Positions 10,039-18,499 of a stretch of 64,000 nt of DNA are shown one piece after another. Source of the stretch: Rhizobium sp. AC27/96 (GTDB lineage: Bacteria; Pseudomonadota; Alphaproteobacteria; Rhizobiales; Rhizobiaceae); the NCBI RefSeq assembly GCF_001692325.1, contig NZ_LXKN01000001.1:1-64000 (forward strand), in the 5' to 3' direction. Under the pieces are notes generated by a model. That model was not told the DNA's origin. It ran no database searches and saw nothing but the letters and a program-made list of their open reading frames with translations. A program made the position numbers and the translations under genes. The first letter of the stretch is position 1, and each line of letters begins with the position of its first letter.

Positions 10039-10066
10039 CTTGATGCTTTATGTAGTGCACAATAAA
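10039..10066 (+). promoter_or_regulatory. Possible housekeeping promoter of pmbA
   Basis: CTTGAT and AATAAA separated by 16 bases lie about 25 bases before the pmbA start, in the 150-base gap between the divergent antiporter and pmbA. The -35 matches the rhizobial CTTGAC well, the -10 only partly. Weak support. Confidence 0.3.
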
Positions 10067-10091
10067 TGGAACGCGAAGGAAAGGCCAAATC

Positions 10092-11444
10092 ATGACCTCT
10101 GAAATCGATTCCGCCACTCTGCTTTCCCGTGCAAGCCAGTTGATCGACCTCGCCCGGAAAGCCGGTGCGGATGCCGCCGATGCCGTCGTCGTGCGTTCGC
10201 GCGCCCAGTCCGTCGGCGTTCGCCTCGGTAAGGTCGAGGGCACCGAATCCTCCGAGAGCGATGATTTCTCGCTGAGGGTTTTCGTCGGCAACCGTGTCGC
10301 CAGCGTTTCCGCCAATCCCGGTTTCGATTTGCAGGCACTTGCCGAGCGCGCTGTGGCCATGGCCAAGGTGTCGCCCGAAGATCCATTCGCCTGCCTGGCA
10401 GACGAGGCGGATATTGCCAAGACCTATCCCGATCTCGAGCTCTTCGATCCGACAGAGGTATCCTCCACCGAGCTGCGGGAAGCAGCACTTGCGACCGAAG
10501 CTGCGGCACTCGCCGTTCCAGGCGTCAGCAATTCCGTGGGCGCCTCCGCCTCCGCCGGCATGGGTGGCCTGGTTCTGGTCACCTCGCATGGCTTTGCCGG
10601 CCACTATATGGGCTCGCGCTTCGGGCGTTCGGTCAGCGTCATCGCCGGCGAAGGCACGGGCATGGAGCGCGACTATGATTTCGACAGCCGCCTCTATTTC
10701 AACGAGCTGGACACGGCCGAAGAGATCGGCCGTCGTGCCGGCGAGCGGGTCGTAAAGCGCATCAATCCCCGCCAGGTTCCGACGGACAAGAACGTCACCG
10801 TCGTCTTCGATCCGCGCGTGTCGCGCGGTTTCGTCGGCCATATCGCCGGCGCGATCAATGGTGCCTCCGTCGCCCGCAAGACCAGTTTCCTGCGCGACAA
10901 GATGGGCCAGCAGGTGCTGAAGGCCGGGCTTTCGATCACCGACGATCCGCTGATCGTGCGCGGCCCCGCCTCGCGGCCCTTCGACGGCGAAGGTGTCTCC
11001 GGCAAGCGGCTCGTGATGATCGAGGACGGCGTGCTGAATTCATGGTTCCTCTCGACCTCGGCGGCGCGCGAAATCGGCGGCGGTCTCAAGACCAACGGTC
11101 GCGGCGTGCGCGGCGGCACCGCCGTATCGCCATCTTCGACCAATCTGGCGCTGGAGCCGGGTGATGTTTCGGCCGAAGAGCTGATCCGCAACGTCGGCAC
11201 CGGCTTCTACGTGACTGAACTCATCGGCCAGGGCGTCAACATGATCACCGGCGAATACAGCCGCGGCGCCACCGGCTTCTGGATCGAAAATGGCGAGTTG
11301 ACCTTCGCGGTGTCGGAGGTGACGATTGCCTCCAACCTCAAGGACATGTTCATGCGCGTGACGCCGGCCAACGATATCGACCGCGATTTCGGCGTCGCCG
11401 CTCCGACGATTGCCATCGAGGGCATGACGCTGGCCGGACGTTGA
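10092..11444 (+). CDS. pmbA: PmbA/TldE-like metallopeptidase subunit
   Basis: Member of the TldD/PmbA (TldE) family, which in E. coli forms a TldD-TldE protease that matures modified peptides such as microcin B17 and degrades CcdA. The 450-residue protein has the N-terminal RSRAQSVGVR region and the C-terminal part with the long GRGVRGGTAVSPSS and EYSRGATGFWIENGE segments typical of the family. It lacks the HExxxH zinc motif of TldD, which identifies it as the TldE/PmbA partner rather than TldD. The ribosome site AAGGAAAGG is 9 bases upstream. It heads a same-strand run towards lipid A genes. Confidence 0.93.
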   Translation: MTSEIDSATLLSRASQLIDLARKAGADAADAVVVRSRAQSVGVRLGKVEGTESSESDDFSLRVFVGNRVASVSANPGFDLQALAERAVAMAKVSPEDPFACLADEADIAKTYPDLELFDPTEVSSTELREAALATEAAALAVPGVSNSVGASASAGMGGLVLVTSHGFAGHYMGSRFGRSVSVIAGEGTGMERDYDFDSRLYFNELDTAEEIGRRAGERVVKRINPRQVPTDKNVTVVFDPRVSRGFVGHIAGAINGASVARKTSFLRDKMGQQVLKAGLSITDDPLIVRGPASRPFDGEGVSGKRLVMIEDGVLNSWFLSTSAAREIGGGLKTNGRGVRGGTAVSPSSTNLALEPGDVSAEELIRNVGTGFYVTELIGQGVNMITGEYSRGATGFWIENGELTFAVSEVTIASNLKDMFMRVTPANDIDRDFGVAAPTIAIEGMTLAGR

Positions 11445-11471
11445 GGCGCAAGCGAAGATTGGAATTTGTGA

Positions 11472-12281
11472 ATGATCGATAGCCAGAAGGCTGGCCAGCC
11501 GAGCGATGTGGACCTCATTGTCGAGGCCGCGCGAGAGGCTGGCAGGATCGCTCTCGGCTTCTTCCGGCAATCGCCGGAGGTCTGGTGGAAGAACAACGGC
11601 CAATCTCCCGTCAGCGCGGCCGATTATGCCGCCAATGAAAGCCTTTCCGCCATCCTGCGCTCCGCAAGGCCCGACTATGGCTGGCTTTCCGAGGAGACCG
11701 ATGATGATGCAGACCGGCTGTCGCATCCAACCGTCTTCGTCGTCGACCCGATCGACGGCACCAGGGGTTTCCTGGCGGGATCGGACCTGTGGTGCGTGAG
11801 CGTTGCCGTCGTCACCGATGGACGTCCGGTCGCAGGAGTTCTCTATGCGCCTTCCCTGGACGAGCTGTTCGTGGCGAGTGCCGGCGGTAAGGCGTTGAAG
11901 AATGGCGAGCCGATCCATGTTTCGAACAGGGTCGGCGACGATCCTCATCGGCTGGCGACCGGTGAAGACATGCTCAAGGGTTTTGACCCGGACTTCCGCA
12001 AGACGGTCGAAAGGGTGAAGCACATTCCCTCGCTGGCCTACCGCCTTGCCATGGTGGCGGATGGCCGCCTGGAAGGGACGATCGTCAAGCGCAATTCGCA
12101 TGACTGGGATCTGGCCGCCGCCGATCTCATTCTGGAGCGGGCGGGCGGCGCGCTTGTCGATCTCTCGGGCAATGCATTGCGCTACAATCGCGCCGAGGTG
12201 TCGCATGAAGAACTATGCGGCGCGCCGGCCTTGCAGCTTCCCGAATTTCTCCGCCAGCTTTCACACCGACGAGACGGTTGA
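11472..12281 (+). CDS. Inositol monophosphatase-family enzyme, probably 3'(2'),5'-bisphosphate nucleotidase (CysQ-like)
   Basis: Magnesium-dependent, lithium-sensitive phosphatase superfamily member. In 269 residues it has the first metal site EETDDD, the central DPIDGTRGF (Asp92, Asp95) and the C-terminal HDWDLAAAD. CysQ enzymes dephosphorylate PAP/PAPS products of sulfate assimilation; inositol-1-phosphatase is the main alternative and cannot be ruled out by motif. It follows pmbA by 27 bases and precedes the DUF4170 gene, a conserved order in rhizobia before waaA. Confidence 0.85.
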   Translation: MIDSQKAGQPSDVDLIVEAAREAGRIALGFFRQSPEVWWKNNGQSPVSAADYAANESLSAILRSARPDYGWLSEETDDDADRLSHPTVFVVDPIDGTRGFLAGSDLWCVSVAVVTDGRPVAGVLYAPSLDELFVASAGGKALKNGEPIHVSNRVGDDPHRLATGEDMLKGFDPDFRKTVERVKHIPSLAYRLAMVADGRLEGTIVKRNSHDWDLAAADLILERAGGALVDLSGNALRYNRAEVSHEELCGAPALQLPEFLRQLSHRRDG

Positions 12282-12342
12282 CCTTTCCGTCAAAATCCCG
12301 CAGATGAAGAGCGGAGGGGGACGACAGCAGAAAGAGACGAAA

Positions 12343-12588
12343 ATGACTGATACCAGCGGCAAAAAGCAGCTCCTGCACCTCGTATTCGGCGGTGAATTGG
12401 AACACCTCGAAGAAGTCCGGTTCCGCAACCTCAACGAACTCGATATCGTCGGCATGTATCCCGATTATGCGAGTGCATTGACGGCATGGAAGTCCAAGGC
12501 CCAGCAGACTGTCGACAACGCTCACATGCGTTATTTCATCGTTCACCTGCATCGTTTGCTCGACCCGCAGGAAAAAGCGGCGTCTTGA
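12343..12588 (+). CDS. DUF4170 family small protein
   Basis: An 81-residue soluble protein (MTDTSGKKQLLHLVFGGELE...) with no enzymatic motif. The sequence and its place between the phosphatase and waaA match the DUF4170 family of alphaproteobacteria. The frame is open upstream to 12046, overlapping the phosphatase gene, but the ATG at 12343 has an AAAGAGACG ribosome site and gives the conserved length. Function unknown; its fixed neighbourhood hints at envelope biogenesis (inference). Confidence 0.85.
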   Translation: MTDTSGKKQLLHLVFGGELEHLEEVRFRNLNELDIVGMYPDYASALTAWKSKAQQTVDNAHMRYFIVHLHRLLDPQEKAAS

Positions 12589-12692
12589 GGCCGTCTAATA
12601 CCGAAATTTGCATTTGATATTTTCGTCCGGAGAGGCGTTATCGCTTTTAATCCGGCTATGAAGCAGTATCTTTGACACAATAAGAACGAAAA

Positions 12693-12717
12693 ATCGGCCG
12701 TTTATTCGGCCGTTTGA
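12693..12717 (+). terminator. Possible short terminator or attenuator before waaA
   Basis: CGGCCG at 12695-12700 and 12707-12712 form a six-pair stem around TTTATT, with A residues before and TTTGAT after. The stem is short and the T tail weak, so partial readthrough into waaA is likely. The rest of the 180-base gap is AT-rich and may hold a waaA promoter, which I could not place with confidence. Confidence 0.35.
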
Positions 12718-12768
12718 TAATCGGGATTTGGCATCGATGATGATCAGCTGGGATAGGAGTCGATCGAG

Positions 12769-14088
12769 ATGAGCAGCCTCAGGGCGCGTCTTGCCTTGAG
12801 CGCCTATCGTTTTGGTGGGATCGCTGTCTATCCGCTCGTCGGACCGTATCTCGCGGTCCGTGCGGCGAAGGGCAAGGAAGATAGTGCGCGCAAGCTGGAG
12901 CGCTCCGGCTATGCCAGCGCCAATCGTCCGCAGGGACCGTTGATCTGGTTCCATGCCGCAAGCGTTGGCGAGACCTCGGCGGTCATTCCGTTGATCCGCG
13001 AAATTCGCCGCCGGGATATTCACGTCATTCTGACGACCGGCACGATCACCTCGGCCAAGGTGGCGCATGAGCGCCTTGGCGACGAGGTCATCCATCAATA
13101 TGTGCCTCTCGATCTGAGGCCCGCCATCCGGCGTTTCCTCGACTATTGGCAGCCCGACTGTGCGATTTTCGCCGAATCCGAGATCTGGCCGACGACCGTC
13201 ACCGAGCTTGGCCGCCGCCGCATTCCGCAGATTCTCGTCAATGCGCGCATATCGGATCGCTCCTATGCCCGCTGGAGCAAGCATCCGTCGCTTGCCGAAG
13301 CTTTGTTCGAAAACCTTGCTCTGGTCGTTGCCCAGTCCGATCTCGATGCCGAGCGCTTCCGCGACCTCGGCGCAGTGCAGGTCATCAAATCGGGCAACCT
13401 CAAGGTGGATACCGACGCACCGTCCTACGACGCTCCGACGCTTGCCGGCTACATGAAGCAGATCGGCGACCGCAAGACCTGGGCTGCCGTCTCGACCTTC
13501 GAAGGCGAGGAGGGTGCGGCAGCCTCGGTCCACACGATGCTGAAGGAGCATAATGGCCAGCTCACCATCCTCGTGCCGCGCCATCCCGAACGCTGCGATG
13601 CGATCGAGGCGATGCTCGTCGAACAGGGCTTGAAAGTGGCGCGCCGTACCCGCAACGATATCCTGTCCCCCGATGTCGATGTCTTCCTCGGCGATACGAT
13701 CGGCGAGATGGGGCTTTACCTGCGCATGACCGAAGTCGCCTTCATGGGCAAATCTCTGTTCAACGAAGGCGGCCAGAATCCGCTGGAGCCGGCCATGCTT
13801 GGCTGCGCGATCCTCACCGGCGGTCATGTCCAGAATTTCCGCGATGCCTATCAGGTGCTGGCCCGCCGCGGCAGTGCCCGCATGGTGCGCGATACCGAGA
13901 TGCTGGCGCGTGGCGTGCATTATTTGCTGACCAACGACGCGGCGCGTCGCAACATGATCGATGCCGGTTTCGTTGCCGTGCATGAGATGCGGGGTGCACT
14001 GGCAGCAACGGTCAAGGGGCTTGAGCCCTATATCAATCCGCTGTCCGTGAAGGCACGGCTGCTGCCGAAGACGATGGCGAACGGTTAG
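12769..14088 (+). CDS. waaA: 3-deoxy-D-manno-octulosonic acid (Kdo) transferase
   Basis: Inner-membrane-associated GT30 glycosyltransferase that adds Kdo from CMP-Kdo to lipid IVA, the step linking lipid A to the LPS core. The 439-residue product has an N-terminal hydrophobic anchor (about residues 5-30), the WFHAASVGET motif near residue 60, FAESEIWP near residue 140 and the VPRHPER motif before the C-terminal nucleotide-sugar domain. It precedes an HAD gene and lpxK, so lipid A acylation/phosphorylation and Kdo transfer genes sit together. Confidence 0.95.
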   Translation: MSSLRARLALSAYRFGGIAVYPLVGPYLAVRAAKGKEDSARKLERSGYASANRPQGPLIWFHAASVGETSAVIPLIREIRRRDIHVILTTGTITSAKVAHERLGDEVIHQYVPLDLRPAIRRFLDYWQPDCAIFAESEIWPTTVTELGRRRIPQILVNARISDRSYARWSKHPSLAEALFENLALVVAQSDLDAERFRDLGAVQVIKSGNLKVDTDAPSYDAPTLAGYMKQIGDRKTWAAVSTFEGEEGAAASVHTMLKEHNGQLTILVPRHPERCDAIEAMLVEQGLKVARRTRNDILSPDVDVFLGDTIGEMGLYLRMTEVAFMGKSLFNEGGQNPLEPAMLGCAILTGGHVQNFRDAYQVLARRGSARMVRDTEMLARGVHYLLTNDAARRNMIDAGFVAVHEMRGALAATVKGLEPYINPLSVKARLLPKTMANG

Positions 14089-14099
14089 GAAGGGAAGGC

Positions 14100-14831
14100 A
14101 TGGCGGCGGTCAAGCTGGGAGCGATTGCGGGCATTCTTTTCGACAAGGATGGCACGCTGCTCGACTATGATGCGAGCTGGTTGCCGGTCAATCGCGAGCT
14201 TGCCAGGATTGCCGCAGAAGGCGATCCCATTCTTGCCGATCATCTGCTTTCCGCCTGCGGCATGGACCCGATCACCGGCCACATCGTTCCCGATAGTCTT
14301 CTAGCTGCTGGCAATACGCGTCAGATTTCAGAAGGTCTTGTGGCGGCCGGCTCGAAAGTGGATGTGTCGGAACTGATCGAGAAGCTCGACGCTCTCTTCG
14401 CACATGCGGCTGATTTTTCGTCGCCCGTCACCGATCTTGCCGGCTTCTTCCGGCGACTGCATGAGCGGGGCTACAAGCTCGGCGTTGCCTCAAGCGACAA
14501 TGAGCGCTCCATCCGCCAGACCGCCCACCGCTTCGGCTTTATTGACTATCTCGATTATATCGCCGGCTATGACAGCGGCTTCGGCACCAAGCCGGAACCC
14601 GGTATGGTGCTCGGTTTCTATGCGGCGACCGGTCTTTCACCAGCCCAGGTCGCCGTCGTCGGTGACAACAATCACGATCTGCACATGGGACGCAATGCCG
14701 GCGTCGGCCTGACAGTCGGTGTGCTGACGGGGACGGGTTCACGCGAGACGCTGACCGCCGCATCCGACTATTGCCTCGACAACATCACCGAACTCGAGAG
14801 CCTGCTCATGCCGGTCGCGCAATCGGCGTGA
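14100..14831 (+). CDS. HAD-superfamily hydrolase, phosphoglycolate phosphatase-like
   Basis: A 243-residue subfamily IA haloacid dehalogenase-type phosphatase. Motif I is FDKDGTLLD with nucleophile Asp15 and acid/base Asp17, motif II is the VASSDN region, the conserved Lys is in GTKPEP, and motif III is GDNNHD. A helical cap lies between motifs I and II. Substrate unknown; phosphoglycolate phosphatase (Gph) is a common annotation for such proteins but is not demonstrated here. It begins 11 bases after waaA with an AAGGGAAGG ribosome site, so it is cotranscribed with it. Confidence 0.85.
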   Translation: MAAVKLGAIAGILFDKDGTLLDYDASWLPVNRELARIAAEGDPILADHLLSACGMDPITGHIVPDSLLAAGNTRQISEGLVAAGSKVDVSELIEKLDALFAHAADFSSPVTDLAGFFRRLHERGYKLGVASSDNERSIRQTAHRFGFIDYLDYIAGYDSGFGTKPEPGMVLGFYAATGLSPAQVAVVGDNNHDLHMGRNAGVGLTVGVLTGTGSRETLTAASDYCLDNITELESLLMPVAQSA

Positions 14832-14915
14832 TCTTGGCAAAGGCTTGCATTTTCGCCCGATCTGCCCTTTCTTTCCGCTTTGCTGAAGTCGCAGGCGCGA
14901 GGCTGGATTAGACAC

Positions 14916-15965
14916 ATGGTATCGGAAGCACCACCTTTCTGGTGGCGAAAACCGGATTGGCGTGCCTGGGGGCTCTCACCTTTCTCATTTCTGTATGGCC
15001 GCATTGCCGGACACCGCATGGTGAATGGCAAGCGCGCATCCGTGCCGGTGCCGGTGATCTGCGTCGGCAATTTCACAGTCGGCGGGGCCGGCAAGACGCC
15101 GACGGCGCTGGCTCTCGCCCAGGCTGTAAAGGCCAAGGGCCTGACACCTGGCTTCCTCAGCCGCGGTTATGGCGGCTCGCTCGATGTGACGACTGTGGTC
15201 GATCCCGAGCATCATCACGCCACCGCTGTCGGCGATGAGCCGCTTTTGCTTGCCCGCGAGGCCCTCACGGTCATTGCTCGTCGCCGCGCCGAAGGGGCTG
15301 AACGGCTGGTGCGCGAGGGTGCCGATCTCATCATCATGGATGACGGCTTCCAGAGCGCGCATCTTGCCATCGACTATGCCCTGGTAGTGATCGATGCCGG
15401 CAGGGGCATCGGCAACGGCCATCTCGTTCCCGGCGGCCCGGTGCGTGCGCCGCTGCGCACCCAGCTTCTTTATGCGTCTGGCCTGCTGAAGGTCGGCGAG
15501 GGTGTCGCCGCGGATCGCGTCGTGCGGCTTGCGGCAAGGGCCGGCAAACCCTTCTTCGCCGCCTCCGTCAAGGTGCGCGGGCAGGAGGATCTGCGCGGAT
15601 GCAAGGTGCTTGCCTTTGCCGGCATAGCCGACCCCACCAAATTCTTCCGTACGGTCGAGACGCTCGGGGCGAATATCGCGGTCACGCGCACCTTTGGCGA
15701 TCACGAGCACCCGGGTGACGATGAGGTTTCAGATATTCTCGACATCGCAAGCCGCGAAGGTCTGGAGATCGTCACGACATCGAAGGATTACGTTCGCCTG
15801 ATCGGCCATCACGGCCGCGCCGACGAATTGTTGAGGCGCTGCAGGGTGATCGAGATCGATATGGTTTTTGAGGATCCGAATGCACCCGGCCTCATCATCG
15901 ACAGGGCGATCGCGGCGGCCCGCGAGCGACGCTTACGGGAAGCAGGCAACCGGAAGACCGGCTAG
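14916..15965 (+). CDS. lpxK: Tetraacyldisaccharide 4'-kinase
   Basis: Inner-membrane kinase that phosphorylates the 4' position of the lipid A disaccharide precursor. In 349 residues the N-terminal amphipathic membrane segment ([13 protein letters not shown]) is followed by the P-loop GGAGKTPT at residues 56-63, SRGYGG, and the MDDGFQ motif. The frame is open upstream to 14880 (TTG); the ATG at 14916 ([10 protein letters not shown]) is the conserved start. It closes the pmbA-to-lpxK run, providing with waaA two consecutive late steps of Kdo2-lipid A synthesis. Confidence 0.95.
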   Translation: MVSEAPPFWWRKPDWRAWGLSPFSFLYGRIAGHRMVNGKRASVPVPVICVGNFTVGGAGKTPTALALAQAVKAKGLTPGFLSRGYGGSLDVTTVVDPEHHHATAVGDEPLLLAREALTVIARRRAEGAERLVREGADLIIMDDGFQSAHLAIDYALVVIDAGRGIGNGHLVPGGPVRAPLRTQLLYASGLLKVGEGVAADRVVRLAARAGKPFFAASVKVRGQEDLRGCKVLAFAGIADPTKFFRTVETLGANIAVTRTFGDHEHPGDDEVSDILDIASREGLEIVTTSKDYVRLIGHHGRADELLRRCRVIEIDMVFEDPNAPGLIIDRAIAAARERRLREAGNRKTG

Positions 15966-16010
15966 ATTGCCACGGCCGCGCGATGCGGGCTCAATATGCA
16001 ATGGGAGAAT

Positions 16011-16241
16011 TCAGCGCTTCTGGTTGGGAAGCGCGCCGGCCCGCTTTTCAGCCTCAAGCGACGACATGACGTCGGCATAGGGCTCTTGCCGGGCGACGCT
16101 CCAATAGCGCAGTTCATCGAGCGCGATACGCTGGCCGGTCATGGCGCAGATGACATGGGAGCCCGGCATCAGGATCTGGAAATCGCCGTCGAGATAGCGA
16201 ACTTTCGCCTCGCGGTTTCCATGTCCCTCGAAAAGATTCAT
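16011..16241 (-). CDS. DUF2093 family protein
   Basis: A 76-residue protein with the conserved core KVRYLDGDFQIL...G.HVICAMTGQ.I.L.ELRYWSV of DUF2093, a family almost confined to alphaproteobacteria. No signal peptide; function unknown. It sits 84 bases downstream of mutL on the same strand and converges on lpxK, an arrangement often seen in rhizobia. Confidence 0.88.
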   Translation of the reverse strand: MNLFEGHGNREAKVRYLDGDFQILMPGSHVICAMTGQRIALDELRYWSVARQEPYADVMSSLEAEKRAGALPNQKR

Positions 16242-16325
16242 CTGATGCCGTCCTTGATCTCTGTCATCCGTTTGCCATACCGCGACGGACGGGATTTTTC
16301 CAGTCCTTTCCGAAACCGGCTGTCT

Positions 16326-18158
16326 TCAGCTGCGCCCGAACAGCCGTTCGATGTCGGAGAGCTTCAGCTCTATATAGGTTGGGCGGCCATGATTGCATTG
16401 ACCCGAGCCGGGCGTCGCTTCCATCTGGCGCAGCAGCGCATTCATCTCTTCCGGCCGCAACCGCCGCCCCGAGCGTACCGAACCATGACAGGCCATGGTC
16501 GCGGCGACATATTCGAGTTTGGCGGCAAGTCCTGAGGCGGTATCCCACTCGGCAATCTCATCGGCCAATTGCCGGATCAGCCCTTGCGCATCGACTTCGC
16601 CGAGCATGGCCGGCGTCTCCCGCACAGCGATGGCGCCAGGGCCGAAACGCTCGACGGCAAGGCCGAGTTCGCCAAGCTCTTCGGCAAAGACCATCAGCCG
16701 GTCGCAATCCTCTTCCGGCAGGTCGACGATTTCGGGGATCAGCAGGACCTGCGAGGACAGCCGTTTCGAATGCAGAGCCTTGCGCATCGCCTCGAATACC
16801 AACCGCTCATGGGCAGCATGCTGATCGACGATGACGAGGCCGCTGTCGGTCTGGGCGACGATGTAGTTTTCGTGCAGCTGGGCGCGAGCCGCACCCAGCG
16901 GAAAGCGGGCCGGTTCTTCGCTGCGTACCGGTTCCGGTAGAGGAGCGGCTTCAGTGCGTGCAGCGGGCATGGCAAGTCCGTCGAAACTTGCCTGCGGTCT
17001 TTCGTTGAAGCCATATCCGGCGCGGGCGCCGGTCGTCTCCAGCGGGCGAGATGGCGATGCCTCGCGTGTCCACGGTGTGGGGGCAGGTGAGGGCCGCCAA
17101 CCCGGCTGGAAGCCGGAGCGGCCGGCGGTGAAGGCGCGCAGCATGCCATCGGCGCCGGTGGTCGCGGCACGATCGCCCTCCCGCGCCAGCGCCTCGCGGA
17201 CAGAGCCGACGATCAGGCCGCGCACGAGGCCAGGATCGCGAAAGCGCACATCGGATTTGGCCGGATGCACGTTGACGTCAACCAGCGCCGGATCAAGCGT
17301 GAGAGAGAGCACGGCAACAGGATAGCGGCCGGAAGGAATGGTTTCGGCGTAAGCGCCGCGGATCGCCGACAGGATCTGCTTGTCCTGCACCGGCCTGCCG
17401 TTGACGAAGGCATATTGATGCGCCGAGTTGCCGCGATTGAAGGTCGGCACCCCTGCAAAACCGGTCAGGCTTACCTCCTCGCGCAGCGCGTCGAGAGCGA
17501 TGGCATTGTCCTTGAAATCACTGCCGAGAATCTGCGCCATGCGGGCGAGGTGATCATCGCCGGTCGCGGGAAATTCCAGCGTCGAGCGGTCACTTCCCGA
17601 TAGCACGAAGCGCACATGTGGAAAGGCGATCGCCATGCGCTTGACGACCTCGGTGATCGCCGCGGCCTCAGCCTTCTCCGTCTTCATGAATTTCAGGCGC
17701 GCGGGCGTGGCGAAGAACAGGTCGCGCACCTCGACGATCGTGCCGGGATTGGCGGCGGCCGGGCGCAGATGCAGCACCTTGCCGCCAGCAACCGCGATCT
17801 CCGCACCGCCAGCCGCACCCGTCCGGCGGCTGGCGATCGACAGCCTTGCCACGGAGCCGATGGAGGGCAGGGCCTCGCCGCGGAAGCCGAGGGTGCGGAT
17901 ATCGTCGAGCCCGTCGGAAATTTTCGACGTGCAGTGGCGCCTGACCGCGAGTTCGAGATCCGCCTCATCCATGCCGGACCCGTTGTCGGTCACCCGCAGC
18001 AGCGCCTTGCCGCCGCCGGCCGTCGCGATTTCGATGCGCGTCGCGCCGGCATCAAGCGCATTCTCGATCAATTCCTTGGCAGCGCTCGCCGGACGCTCGA
18101 TGACTTCGCCGGCGGCAATCTGGTTGATCAGTGTTTCGGAGAGTTGCTTGATGGCCAT
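16326..18158 (-). CDS. mutL: DNA mismatch repair protein MutL (endonuclease-type)
   Basis: Links MutS mismatch recognition to strand removal. The 610-residue protein has the GHKL ATPase motifs in its N-terminus: [11 protein letters not shown] (Glu29-Asn33 region), DNGSGM and GFRGEAL. A Pro/Ala-rich linker spans about residues 330-420. The C-terminal domain carries [12 protein letters not shown], matching the metal-binding DQHA-x2-E-x4-E endonuclease signature, and CNHGRP near the end, so it is the nicking type of MutL expected in bacteria without MutH. The open frame continues to 18224, but ATG 18158 ([19 protein letters not shown]) is the conserved start. Confidence 0.96.
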   Translation of the reverse strand: MAIKQLSETLINQIAAGEVIERPASAAKELIENALDAGATRIEIATAGGGKALLRVTDNGSGMDEADLELAVRRHCTSKISDGLDDIRTLGFRGEALPSIGSVARLSIASRRTGAAGGAEIAVAGGKVLHLRPAAANPGTIVEVRDLFFATPARLKFMKTEKAEAAAITEVVKRMAIAFPHVRFVLSGSDRSTLEFPATGDDHLARMAQILGSDFKDNAIALDALREEVSLTGFAGVPTFNRGNSAHQYAFVNGRPVQDKQILSAIRGAYAETIPSGRYPVAVLSLTLDPALVDVNVHPAKSDVRFRDPGLVRGLIVGSVREALAREGDRAATTGADGMLRAFTAGRSGFQPGWRPSPAPTPWTREASPSRPLETTGARAGYGFNERPQASFDGLAMPAARTEAAPLPEPVRSEEPARFPLGAARAQLHENYIVAQTDSGLVIVDQHAAHERLVFEAMRKALHSKRLSSQVLLIPEIVDLPEEDCDRLMVFAEELGELGLAVERFGPGAIAVRETPAMLGEVDAQGLIRQLADEIAEWDTASGLAAKLEYVAATMACHGSVRSGRRLRPEEMNALLRQMEATPGSGQCNHGRPTYIELKLSDIERLFGRS

Positions 18159-18499
18159 GGCGTCATTCTCGTGGATTCGCGGCGGCGTGGGAAGAGGAAA
18201 GGCTATCTGGCCTTCTCCATCCACCTGTTTCCACCGGGGCTTTGTTAAGAAATTTAATCAATGTTTAAGGGAATGATGACAGGTTGCGGGACAGGACTTG
18301 AAATGACTGCAGGTGGCGCGCCTCGTGCACGCTGAGGGCTCTTGATGGCAGGTTGGTGGCCGTCAACTTCCATGAGCCAGGTTCCATCTGTTTCAAGCGC
18401 CCAGGCCAGCATGATCTTTCATCAATTTGTCTTGCAGAGCGAACGCCGCCCTGACGATTTTTCATGCCGTGAAACTGTTTGAGTGTAGGAATCGGACGA
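18159..18499. other. Intergenic gap between divergent mutL and the PAS/receiver gene
   Basis: This 341-base stretch has no convincing gene on either strand. It begins with a T-rich tract after 18240 and must hold two divergent promoters, but I found no clear -35/-10 pair. Short open frames here have no ribosome sites and no conserved character. Confidence 0.5.

Noticed and set aside
9942..10841. N-terminal extension of the KefB-type antiporter to 906 residues
   Set aside because: It overlaps pmbA in antisense and precedes a normal ATG with a ribosome site; the extension has no family character.
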